A stretch of DNA of 58,625 bases. Source: Gemmatimonadaceae bacterium. Its GTDB lineage: Bacteria; Gemmatimonadota; Gemmatimonadetes; Gemmatimonadales; Gemmatimonadaceae. Below, piece after piece: positions 52,343 through 58,625 of this stretch. Each line of letters begins with the position of its first letter. Position 1 is the first letter of the stretch. The position numbers were made by a program, and so were the translations under genes. Under the pieces are notes generated by a model. That model ran no database searches. It had not been told where the DNA came from and worked only from the letters and a program-made list of their open reading frames with translations. The stretch is from assembly GCA_013361335.1 (NCBI GenBank), contig JABFYH010000047.1, forward strand, positions 1-58,625, written 5' to 3'.

Positions 52343-53724
52343 GCGCGCCGCTCGGCGCTCGCCTCGCCGGCGCCGACGTCGTGAGCGACGGCGACACGAT
52401 CGCGGCGATCGCGACGCCGACGGGGCGAGGCGCCCTGGCGATCGTTCGCCTGAGCGGCCCCGGCGTCCGCGCGATCGCGCACGCGCTGCTCGATCCCGTC
52501 CCCGAGACCGCGCGGCGCGCCACCCACTGCCGCGTGCGCGACCACGCCGGCGTCGTCATCGACGACGTCGTCGCGACGCTCTATCTCACGCCGCACTCGT
52601 TCACCGGCGACGACCTCCTCGAGTTGAGCACCCACGGCGGCCTCGTCGCACCGACCGCGGTGCTGGCGGCGGTGATCCGGGCGGGGGCGCGCCAGGCGGA
52701 CGGCGGCGAGTTCACCCGGCGCGCGGTCCTCAACGGCAAGCTGGATCTGCTCCAGGCCGAGGCGATCGGCGACGTGATCGACGCGCGCAGCTCGGCCGCA
52801 CATCGCGCGGCGCTGCGACAGCTGGACGGCGGGCTCTCGCAGCGCGTCGGCGCGCTCCGGAGCCGCATCCTCGATCTGGAGGCGCTGCTGGCCTACGACG
52901 TCGACTTCCCCGAAGAGGACGACGGGCCGGTGCCGCGCGGCCGCATTCAGGGGGTGGCCGACGAGCTGATCGCCGCGCTCGATGCGCTGCTGGCGACGGG
53001 GGATCGCGGCACTCTCGTGCACGACGGGGCGCTCGTGGTGCTCGCCGGTGGGCCGAACGTCGGCAAGTCATCGCTGTTCAACGCGCTGCTGGGCGAGGCG
53101 CGCGCCATCGTCACCGACGTCCCGGGCACCACGCGCGACGCGATCGAGGCCGTGCTCGATCTTCCCGGCTGGCCGCTCCGGCTCGTCGATACCGCGGGGC
53201 TGCGCGAGACGAGCGACGTCGTGGAGCAGCTCGGGATCGCGGCCTCGAGTCGCTATCTGGGTCAGGCCGCCGTCGTACTGGCCTGTGGCGACGACGAAGC
53301 GACGCTCGATGCGGCACGTGCCGCGCTCCGCGAGCGAACCACGGCGCCGGTGATCACGGTCGCCACGAAGGGCGATTTAATACCAAAAAGAGAACAAATG
53401 AGGGCGGACGTCGTGGTGAGCGCGCGCACCGGTGCCGGCCTCGCCGAGCTGCTCGCGCTCGTGGAGCGTCGGCTTTCGGAGCAGCACGGCGAGGCGGCGG
53501 TCGACGCGCCCGGGCTCACGCGGGCGCGGCATCTCGCCGCCGTGTCGGCGGCGGGGGCGGAGCTCCGCGCCTTCGGCGCGGCGTGGCGCGACGACGTGCT
53601 CCCGGCCACGGTGGCGGCGATCCACGTGCGCGCGGCGGCCGAGGCGTTGGGCGAGCTGATCGGCGTCGTGCAGGTGGATGACGTGCTCGACGCGGTGTTC
53701 CGGCGCTTCTGTGTGGGGAAGTAG
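52339..53724 (+). CDS. mnmE: tRNA U34 modification GTPase MnmE
   Basis: A 461-residue GTPase that works with MnmG to modify U34. The N-terminal folate-binding domain (about 1-120) contains DTIAAIATPTGRGALAIVRLSG and HGGLVAPTAVL. The central helical domain carries the inserted G domain: G1 GGPNVGKSSLFN, G2 TDVPGTTRD, G3 DTAGLRE and G4 TKGD. The C-terminal FCVGK is the catalytic Cys motif. Immediately after G4, codons at 53377-53397 are seven consecutive A-ending codons (Leu TTA, Ile ATA, Pro CCA, Lys AAA, Arg AGA, Glu GAA, Gln CAA), extreme for this GC-rich gene. GTG 52339 overlaps the upstream TGA. Confidence 0.95.
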   Translation: MSAPLGARLAGADVVSDGDTIAAIATPTGRGALAIVRLSGPGVRAIAHALLDPVPETARRATHCRVRDHAGVVIDDVVATLYLTPHSFTGDDLLELSTHGGLVAPTAVLAAVIRAGARQADGGEFTRRAVLNGKLDLLQAEAIGDVIDARSSAAHRAALRQLDGGLSQRVGALRSRILDLEALLAYDVDFPEEDDGPVPRGRIQGVADELIAALDALLATGDRGTLVHDGALVVLAGGPNVGKSSLFNALLGEARAIVTDVPGTTRDAIEAVLDLPGWPLRLVDTAGLRETSDVVEQLGIAASSRYLGQAAVVLACGDDEATLDAARAALRERTTAPVITVATKGDLIPKREQMRADVVVSARTGAGLAELLALVERRLSEQHGEAAVDAPGLTRARHLAAVSAAGAELRAFGAAWRDDVLPATVAAIHVRAAAEALGELIGVVQVDDVLDAVFRRFCVGK

Positions 53725-53726
53725 AG

Positions 53727-53832
53727 TCGGGGAGCGGTGGAGCGGATGAGCGGGCAGGGCGCACCAGACTGGTGTCGGGCGCCCTCGTCGTTTCGCTCTA
53801 CCGCTCTGCCGCTCTACCGCTCTGCCGCTTCC
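53727..53832. repeat. Octamer repeat region between convergent genes
   Basis: AGCGGTGGAGCGGATGAGCGG on the left and repeated CCGCTCTACCGCTCTG units on the right form an imperfect inverted repeat between mnmE and the protease gene. It is related to the blocks at 48829 and 57855. Confidence 0.6.
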
Positions 53833-53839
53833 CCGGCTC

Positions 53840-54778
53840 CTACGCCGTCGCCTGGGCGGCGCGGGCGAGCTGGCCCAGCTCCGCCGCGCTCGCGCGGACC
53901 GCCCAGGCCATGCCGCGGGCGTCGATCGCCGGCTCGGCCATGCGGGCGCCGAGGAAGTAGCCGCTGCGCTCGGGGAGGACGTAGCGGTCCACGGTGCGGG
54001 CTTCGTCGCTCATGCCGCCCGAGAGATACCGCAAGCGAAGGCCGAGCCCCGCGCGATCCAGGTCCTCCACGACGGCGCGACTGATGACAGCTTCGAGCTC
54101 GCGCACGCGCGCGTACTGCCGGCGTCCGAACCCGAAGTACTCCCACGCCGCATGACCGGGGCTGATCACCTGCGACGCATGCACCGCCAACCCTTCGTTC
54201 ACCAGCAGCTCGCGCAGCGGCGCCCGCCGGCCGGTGTCCCAGTACGAGTAGTAGCCGCCCGCGTCGTCGATCAGGGCGCGCAGCTCGCTGCGGCTGGTCG
54301 GCGAGGTGTAGCGGATGGCGTGCGCGATCTCGTGGGCGAGCCAGAGCGGGAGCAGCTCGGGGTCGAGGCCGAGGCCCTGGGTATCGGGGTTGGTGACGGA
54401 GGTGAAGTGCTCGAGGCAGGTGAAGGCGATGCCGCGCCCGTCGACGACCAGCTCACCGGCGTTCGCGGCGCCGACGCCCACCATGAGCACGATGTCGACG
54501 TCGACGTCCTGCTCCAGGAGCTGGGCACAGCGCTGCTCGGTGCTGCGGGCGAGCGCCACGACGTCGGTGCGCTCGAGCATCTCTCGCAGGTCGGCGCGAT
54601 CGGCGAGCGCGGTGGCGCGTACGACGTCGGCGAAGTGCGGCCCCTCCGGATCGACGACGTAGTTGTGCCAGTACGGCTCGAGGATGCTGCGGTGGGCGTT
54701 GTAGTAGCGCTGGTAGGCGGCGACGCGGTCGGTGCTCTCGAGAACGGCGAAAAAATCTGGCAGCAGGTTGATCAGCAT
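53840..54778 (-). CDS. Putative gluzincin-type zinc protease (DUF2268-like)
   Basis: A 312-residue protein with HExxH in LWLAHEIAHAIRY (about 163-175) and a likely third ligand Glu in LLVNEGLAVHAS (about 209-220), the arrangement of gluzincins. No signal peptide is obvious. The conserved GRGIAFTCLEHF region resembles DUF2268 predicted Zn-dependent proteases. ATG 54778 starts the conserved part; the open frame continues upstream into repeat-like GC-rich sequence. The substrate is unknown. Confidence 0.68.
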   Translation of the reverse strand: MLINLLPDFFAVLESTDRVAAYQRYYNAHRSILEPYWHNYVVDPEGPHFADVVRATALADRADLREMLERTDVVALARSTEQRCAQLLEQDVDVDIVLMVGVGAANAGELVVDGRGIAFTCLEHFTSVTNPDTQGLGLDPELLPLWLAHEIAHAIRYTSPTSRSELRALIDDAGGYYSYWDTGRRAPLRELLVNEGLAVHASQVISPGHAAWEYFGFGRRQYARVRELEAVISRAVVEDLDRAGLGLRLRYLSGGMSDEARTVDRYVLPERSGYFLGARMAEPAIDARGMAWAVRASAAELGQLARAAQATA

Positions 54779-55063
54779 TCGACCGGGAAGCGACCTGCGA
54801 GAGGGCGGCGGGCGACCGTCGCGCGGACGGTTGCGCCGGCGGCGGGCGCATTTGGACGCGGAATGATAGCGGCGACTGGTGGTCGCAACAAGAGACCGCA
54901 CGGCGAGCGGCGGAGCGGATGCGCCGATGAGCGGTCAAGCAGCGCGGTGGCGGAGCACGGAGCGGCGACGCGGGGAGCCGGAGGTGGTCGCCCACGCGTG
55001 GCACGCTTTTTTCCCTTGAGGCTGACGGCGAACGCCAGGCCTGGAGAAGCAGGAGACTCGGCA
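54779..55063. other. Divergent intergenic region with octamer-like sequence
   Basis: It contains GAGCGG-type octamers (54903-54960) related to the other repeat blocks and the GCAGGAG ribosome-binding site of the next gene. I see no clear promoter or gene. Confidence 0.45.
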
Positions 55064-55717
55064 ATGACCACGCTGCAGTTAATCGAGCTGCGCTGTCCCA
55101 TCTGCGACACGCGCTTCAAGTCCCAGCAGGTGATCTCGACGAACTCGTTCGGTGGGAAGCGGACCGACTTCCACGAGCGCGCCGCCGGGACGCAGCCGCT
55201 GCCGTATCTCATTCACATGTGCAGCCGCTGCGGGTACTCAGGGGCGGAGCGCGACTTCACCGAGGAGGCGGAGGTGAGCCCGGGGCTGCGCGAGCACGTG
55301 TGGAACGAGCTGGCGCCGCAGCTCTCCACGACGACGGTGGCCGGCTCGGAGAAGTACGAGGCCGCGGCGAAGGTGGCCGAGTGGCAGGCGCTCGACGTGC
55401 GGCATGTCGCCGACCTGCTGCTGCGGGCCGCCTGGTGCTGCGTGGACGAAGCGGACACCGAAGCCGAGCGGTTCTTCCGCCGCAAGGCGGCGTGGAAGTT
55501 TGCCGAGGCGCTCGACAGCTTCGATGGGGTGGCGCGGGAGGAGCGCGCGGTGCTGACCTATCTGGTCGGTGAGCTCTGGCGGCGGGTGGGGGACATGCGG
55601 CAGGCGACGGAGTGGTTCAATCGTGTGCCTGGGGAGATCACCGACCAGTCGACCCAGCAATGGGTGGTCGACGCCGCCCGGCAGCAGCGGGATTGTCCGC
55701 GGGAGTGGTTTGGGTGA
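55064..55717 (+). CDS. DUF2225 protein
   Basis: A 217-residue protein with two Cys pairs at the N-terminus: CPICDTRFKSQQV (about 12-24) and CSRCGYSGAERDF (about 53-65), presumably a zinc ribbon. The C-terminal part is helical and TPR-like (AAWCCVDEADTEAERFFRRKAAWKFAEAL). The arrangement matches DUF2225; function unknown. Its stop TGA lies at the start of the heptamer repeat. Confidence 0.82.
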   Translation: MTTLQLIELRCPICDTRFKSQQVISTNSFGGKRTDFHERAAGTQPLPYLIHMCSRCGYSGAERDFTEEAEVSPGLREHVWNELAPQLSTTTVAGSEKYEAAAKVAEWQALDVRHVADLLLRAAWCCVDEADTEAERFFRRKAAWKFAEALDSFDGVAREERAVLTYLVGELWRRVGDMRQATEWFNRVPGEITDQSTQQWVVDAARQQRDCPREWFG

Positions 55718-55755
55718 ATCGTGAACGGTGAACCGTGAACGGTTCGCGAATCACC
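55713..55755. repeat. Heptamer repeat hairpin (GTGAACGG type), second copy
   Basis: GTGAATCGTGAACGG, then GAACCGT-GA-ACGGTTC, then CGAATCAC: nested inverted repeats between convergent genes, related to 11701-11777. It supplies the stop codons of both flanking genes. Confidence 0.7.
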
Positions 55756-56398
55756 GGGTCCCAAAGAGCCGATCCCCCGCGTCCCCGAGGCCAGGCAGGA
55801 TGTATCCCTGATCGTTCAGCTCGCGATCGAGCGCGGCGCAGTAAACGATGACGTCCGGGTGCGCGCTCGAGAGACGGCGGACCCCTTCCGGTGCGGCGAC
55901 GAGACAGAGAAAGCGGATCCGGGTCGCCCCCGCGCGCTTGAGCGAGGCGACCGCCGCCGCCGCGCTCCCGCCGGTGGCGAGCATCGGGTCGAGGAGAAAG
56001 AAGTCGCGCTCCGCCGCGTCGCCCGGCACCTTGAAGTAGTAGTCCACCGGCTCCAGGGTGTCGTGATCGCGGTACAGCCCGATGTGGCCCACCCGCGCCG
56101 CGGGGACGAGGCGCGCGACCCCTTCCACCATGCCGAGCCCGGCGCGCAGGATCGGCACCAGTGTCAGCTTCTTGCCGCTCACCCGCTTGCCCGTCGTCCG
56201 CTCGAGGGGGGTCTCGACCGGCGCCGGCTCCAGCGTGAGCTCGCTCGTCGCCTCGTACGCGATCAAAGTGGCGATCTCGTCGACCAGCTCCTTGAAGATC
56301 TTCGTCGGCGTGGCGCGGTCGCGCAGCAGCGACAGCTTGTGCTGCACGAGCGGATGCGAGACGACGCGAAGCGTGGGGAACGCGGGGGTGGTGTCCAT
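55751..56398 (-). CDS. upp: Uracil phosphoribosyltransferase
   Basis: A 215-residue salvage enzyme: uracil + PRPP to UMP. Motifs are [32 protein letters not shown] (about 13-44), [34 protein letters not shown], the PRPP-binding [17 protein letters not shown] (about 134-150) and the C-terminal [19 protein letters not shown] 56398 is preceded at 7 nt by TAGCTT, so its mRNA is probably leaderless. The divergent small gene starts 27 nt away. Confidence 0.94.
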   Translation of the reverse strand: MDTTPAFPTLRVVSHPLVQHKLSLLRDRATPTKIFKELVDEIATLIAYEATSELTLEPAPVETPLERTTGKRVSGKKLTLVPILRAGLGMVEGVARLVPAARVGHIGLYRDHDTLEPVDYYFKVPGDAAERDFFLLDPMLATGGSAAAAVASLKRAGATRIRFLCLVAAPEGVRRLSSAHPDVIVYCAALDRELNDQGYILPGLGDAGDRLFGTR

Positions 56399-56405
56399 GG
56401 GGCGG

Positions 56406-56418
56406 AAGCTACTAACTT
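56406..56418. promoter_or_regulatory. Back-to-back -10 boxes of upp and the 58-aa gene
   Basis: Minus strand TAGCTT (56411-56406) is 7 nt before upp; plus strand TAACTT (56413-56418) is 7 nt before ATG 56426. Two divergent leaderless starts share 27 bp. Confidence 0.45.
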
Positions 56419-56425
56419 CGCGCGC

Positions 56426-56602
56426 ATGAAAGAATACCAAGCTGTGATGCTTCGCCTGTCACGCCATGCGCGCGACGACGAGGACGCGCTCACCGATCTG
56501 CTGAACGAGCGGAGTCGGGGCGGCTGGCGGCCGGCGATGATGTCGCAGGACGCGCATCGCCTCACGCTCGTCTTCGAGCGTCCCGGCGATGGGGAGAGCT
56601 GA
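56426..56602 (+). CDS. Small hypothetical protein, 58 aa
   Basis: [20 protein letters not shown]... A small charged protein with a predicted strand-helix-strand pattern, resembling DUF4177-type proteins in layout (EY..V.L....[16 protein letters not shown]...). It has no signal or Cys. Preceded by TAACTT at 7 nt. Divergent from upp and convergent with the CphA-like gene (27-nt gap). Function unknown. Confidence 0.55.
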   Translation: MKEYQAVMLRLSRHARDDEDALTDLLNERSRGGWRPAMMSQDAHRLTLVFERPGDGES

Positions 56603-56629
56603 TCGCGGCGTTCTGTGCATTCCGCTGCC

Positions 56630-58483
56630 TCAGGGCACGACGCGTAGGAAGGGGCGCAGCTGCTCGCGGACCGCGTCGGCATCGTCGGCGATGAGCGCGA
56701 CGACGTCGCCGGGCTGCATCATCTCGAGGGTCGCCGCCACCGCCGGCGCTTCGTCGTCGAACGACCGGACGCGATCGGCGGGCATCCCGGCCGACAGCGC
56801 GCCGTCGGCCATGATGCGTGCCGTCTCACCCGGGGGCCGGCCGCGCCGATAGTCCTCGTGCTCCTTGAAGACCGCCAGGTCGAGCCCCGCGCACAGCCGC
56901 CCGACCTCGCGGAGATCCGCGTCGCGCCGGTCGCCGGGGACACCGAGGAGCGCCATTCGCCGGTTCGCGGGCAGACGACGCACGAAGTCGAGCAGGCCGG
57001 CGATCGCCGCCGCGTTGTGCGCGTAGTCGAGGAGCACGCGACCGCGCACCGTCTCGATCACGTTGAGGCGCCCGGGCGTGCGCGACGCCGAGGGCGCGAA
57101 GCTCATCAGGCCACGGCGAATGGTGTCGAGAGGTACGCCCTGGGTGAACCCCGCCAGCGCGGCGGCCAGCAGGTTGCCGATCTGGAAGCGCGCATGTCCG
57201 CCGAAGCTGAGCGGCACGTCGGCCACCTGGCCCAGGGTCAGGCGCTGCGAGCCCTGGCGGATCACCAGCTCCTCGGCGCCGTCGTCCGTCTCCTCGACGC
57301 GCGCGATGATCCCGCCGGCGGCGAGATGCAGCTCCACTACCGGGTTCGCACCCACGGGCAGCATCGAAAAAAACGCCACCTGGCCCGGCGTGCGCTCGCG
57401 CATCGCGGCGACGAGGGGATCGTCCGCGTTCAGCACCGCATAGCCATCCGGCCGCACCACCGACGGCACCACCGCCTTCACCTCGGCGAGCTGCTCGACG
57501 GTGTCGATGCCGCGCATCCCCAGATGGTCGGCGGTCACGTTCAGGACGACGGCGACGTCGCACTCGTCGTAGCCGAGCCCCGCGCGCAGGATGCCGCCGC
57601 GTGCCGTCTCGAGCACGGCGACGTCGACCTCCGGGTGCGACAGGATCATGTTCGCGGCGAAGGGGCCGGTGAGGTCGCCTTCGAGCAGGAGCGCGTCCTG
57701 GAAGTACACGCCGTCGGTCGTCGTGTATCCCACGCGCTGCCCATGCTCGCGGAACAGGTGCGCGATGAGCCGCGTCGTCGTCGTCTTGCCATTGGTGCCG
57801 GTGGTCGCGATGACGGGGATCCTCGACGGTGCGCCGGGTGGGTACAGGGAAGCGATTATGTCAGACGAGCGGTCGAGCGGAGGCACGGAGGAGCGGGACT
57901 GCGGCTCCGCCAGCTTGGCCATCGCTGCACCGAGATCATGCCTCGTTGCGCCGAGGCCGAGCTGGATGGTTCGATCCTCGGCGTTGCGGCGCACGGGGAT
58001 GCCTCGCCGGCGTGCCTCCTCGATCACAGCGAGCGACGTCGGGTCCGGCCGTGCACGCCGATAGGTGCGCACGAGCGTCGCCACCGTCTCGTCGATCTCG
58101 GGATCGTCGCCGCGCAGCAGATCGCGGATGATGCGCGCGGCGGCGTCCAGCGCGTCCTCCGCGAGCTCCTCCTCGTCGAAGCCGACGACGACCGTCCAGC
58201 GGTCGTCGCCGGGCGCGCTCGCGACGACGCGCCCATGCGGATCCGGCGCGCCGGCGCGCCGCTGAAGCATCCGGGCGAGCGCGAGGAGGAGCGTCCCCCA
58301 GCTCGCGAGCGGCTCTTTCCCGCCGACGAGCGGCGCGACCCTCTCGGCAATTTCGCCGACGTCGCGTGGCGACTGCACGGCGAGCGCACCGACCCGCAGC
58401 TCGGCGATGACGACCGGGGTGCGCGCCCACAGGTTCGGGCCGCGGAGGGGACGCAGGCTCGTGATGCGAACGTCGTCCGCCAC
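56630..58483 (-). CDS. Cyanophycin-synthetase-like Mur ligase lacking the ATP-grasp domain
   Basis: A 617-residue protein. The N-terminus RITSLRPLRGPNLWARTPVVIAEL and the EEARRRGIPVRRN...IQLGLG segment (about 185-205) match the N-terminal domain of CphA. After about residue 215 the CphA ATP-grasp domain (about 250 residues) is absent; a Ser/Pro-rich stretch PQSRSSVPPLDRSSDI leads directly into the Mur-ligase domain: PSRIPVIATTGTNGKTTTTR (P-loop), GYTTTDGVY, VAVLETARGGILRAGLGYDECDVAVVLNV and DYAHNAAAI. The Mur domain looks intact. Without ATP-grasp it cannot make the polyaspartate backbone. GTG 58483 was chosen; 58507 is an alternative. Confidence 0.85.
   Translation of the reverse strand: MADDVRITSLRPLRGPNLWARTPVVIAELRVGALAVQSPRDVGEIAERVAPLVGGKEPLASWGTLLLALARMLQRRAGAPDPHGRVVASAPGDDRWTVVVGFDEEELAEDALDAAARIIRDLLRGDDPEIDETVATLVRTYRRARPDPTSLAVIEEARRRGIPVRRNAEDRTIQLGLGATRHDLGAAMAKLAEPQSRSSVPPLDRSSDIIASLYPPGAPSRIPVIATTGTNGKTTTTRLIAHLFREHGQRVGYTTTDGVYFQDALLLEGDLTGPFAANMILSHPEVDVAVLETARGGILRAGLGYDECDVAVVLNVTADHLGMRGIDTVEQLAEVKAVVPSVVRPDGYAVLNADDPLVAAMRERTPGQVAFFSMLPVGANPVVELHLAAGGIIARVEETDDGAEELVIRQGSQRLTLGQVADVPLSFGGHARFQIGNLLAAALAGFTQGVPLDTIRRGLMSFAPSASRTPGRLNVIETVRGRVLLDYAHNAAAIAGLLDFVRRLPANRRMALLGVPGDRRDADLREVGRLCAGLDLAVFKEHEDYRRGRPPGETARIMADGALSAGMPADRVRSFDDEAPAVAATLEMMQPGDVVALIADDADAVREQLRPFLRVVP
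57855..57900. repeat. Octamer repeat inside the CphA-like gene
   Basis: GACGAGCG, GTCGAGCG and GAGGAGCG copies (plus strand) lie in the coding sequence exactly where the ATP-grasp domain is missing; they encode the Ser/Arg/Pro-rich linker. They resemble the intergenic blocks at 48829 and 53727. Confidence 0.55.
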
Positions 58484-58535
58484 CGCGGCGGCGCCGAGCG
58501 CAGTCACCGCGTCGTACGCTCGGGCTCCGGCACGG

Positions 58536-58560
58536 CGGCGGGGGTGGGGGTGGGGGCGGC
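58536..58560 (+). other. G-tract, possible G-quadruplex
   Basis: Three runs of five G separated by single bases and a final GG, upstream of the CphA-like gene. Confidence 0.4.
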
Positions 58561-58602
58561 GCTCACGCGGGACGGCTCGAGCTCGCCGTCGTGCACGCAA
58601 TC

Positions 58603-58625
58603 ATGACCACAATCGATCGCGCGCG
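58603..58625 (+). CDS. Possible start of a divergent gene, cut by the window
   Basis: ATG 58603 opens a frame MTTIDRA that leaves the window after seven codons. No Shine-Dalgarno is visible. Only position, divergent from the CphA-like gene, suggests a gene. Confidence 0.2.

Overview
The window is high-GC bacterial chromosome with dense, short-spaced genes. Gene content (lipoprotein-rich envelope, type II MurB, UMF1-type transporter, DUF4031, DUF2225, HExxH protease, CphA-like Mur ligase) and promoter style suggest a Gemmatimonadota-like organism. This assignment is by eye and unverified. It is clearly chromosomal and includes the replication-origin neighbourhood: dnaA, dnaN, rpmH, rnpA, yidD, yidC, mnmE, mnmG, parA, parB and rnpB. 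I see no IS element, prophage, CRISPR array, tRNA or rRNA.

1-7.9 kb: a 5'-truncated-by-window lipoprotein gene with a Rex-like operator, then a complete histidine operon hisG-D-C-H-A-B-F-N-IE. A His-rich leader peptide and a perfect intrinsic terminator precede it, so it is probably an attenuator. 7.9-16 kb: a paired M16 peptidase operon (one active, one lacking the zinc motif), murB, rhomboid protease, ABC-F ATPase, an ArsC/Spx-like protein without its cysteine, and a YheT hydrolase. 16-22.8 kb: dienelactone hydrolase-like lipoprotein, NfeD-like and zinc-ribbon membrane proteins, M20 peptidase, mnmG, and a SIMPL protein with a perfect terminator. 22.8-24.7 kb: parAB with two CACGTG-centred repeats upstream. 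24.9-31.4 kb: a BMP-family (nucleoside-type) ABC importer split by a Nif3 gene and by an oppositely oriented MFS gene.

31.4-40 kb: lipoprotein, MFS/UMF1 permease, PlsC-like acyltransferase, DUF4031 protein, DNA polymerase I, a cold-shock protein with a consensus promoter, and a Ser/Thr kinase. 40-44.6 kb: membrane histidine kinase, pyrE, and a degenerate histidine-kinase/AraC pair. 44.7-53.7 kb: RNase P RNA, DUF4126, dnaN, the probable oriC, dnaA, rpmH overlapping rnpA, yidD, yidC, an MBL-fold hydrolase and mnmE. 53.7-58.6 kb: gluzincin-like protease, DUF2225, upp, a 58-residue protein, and a cyanophycin-synthetase-like ligase whose ATP-grasp domain is missing.

The most unusual points: (i) the CphA-like protein without ATP-grasp, joined at a repeat-like segment; (ii) seven consecutive A-ending codons in mnmE, five of which are read by the tRNAs that MnmE/MnmG modify; (iii) the His attenuator with an apparently leaderless leader peptide; (iv) a recurrent TANNNT box 6-8 nt before start codons; (v) a Thermus-like rpmH/rnpA overlap; and (vi) a pseudo-receiver AraC next to a kinase-dead sensor. 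All statements come from reading the sequence; no database search was run.
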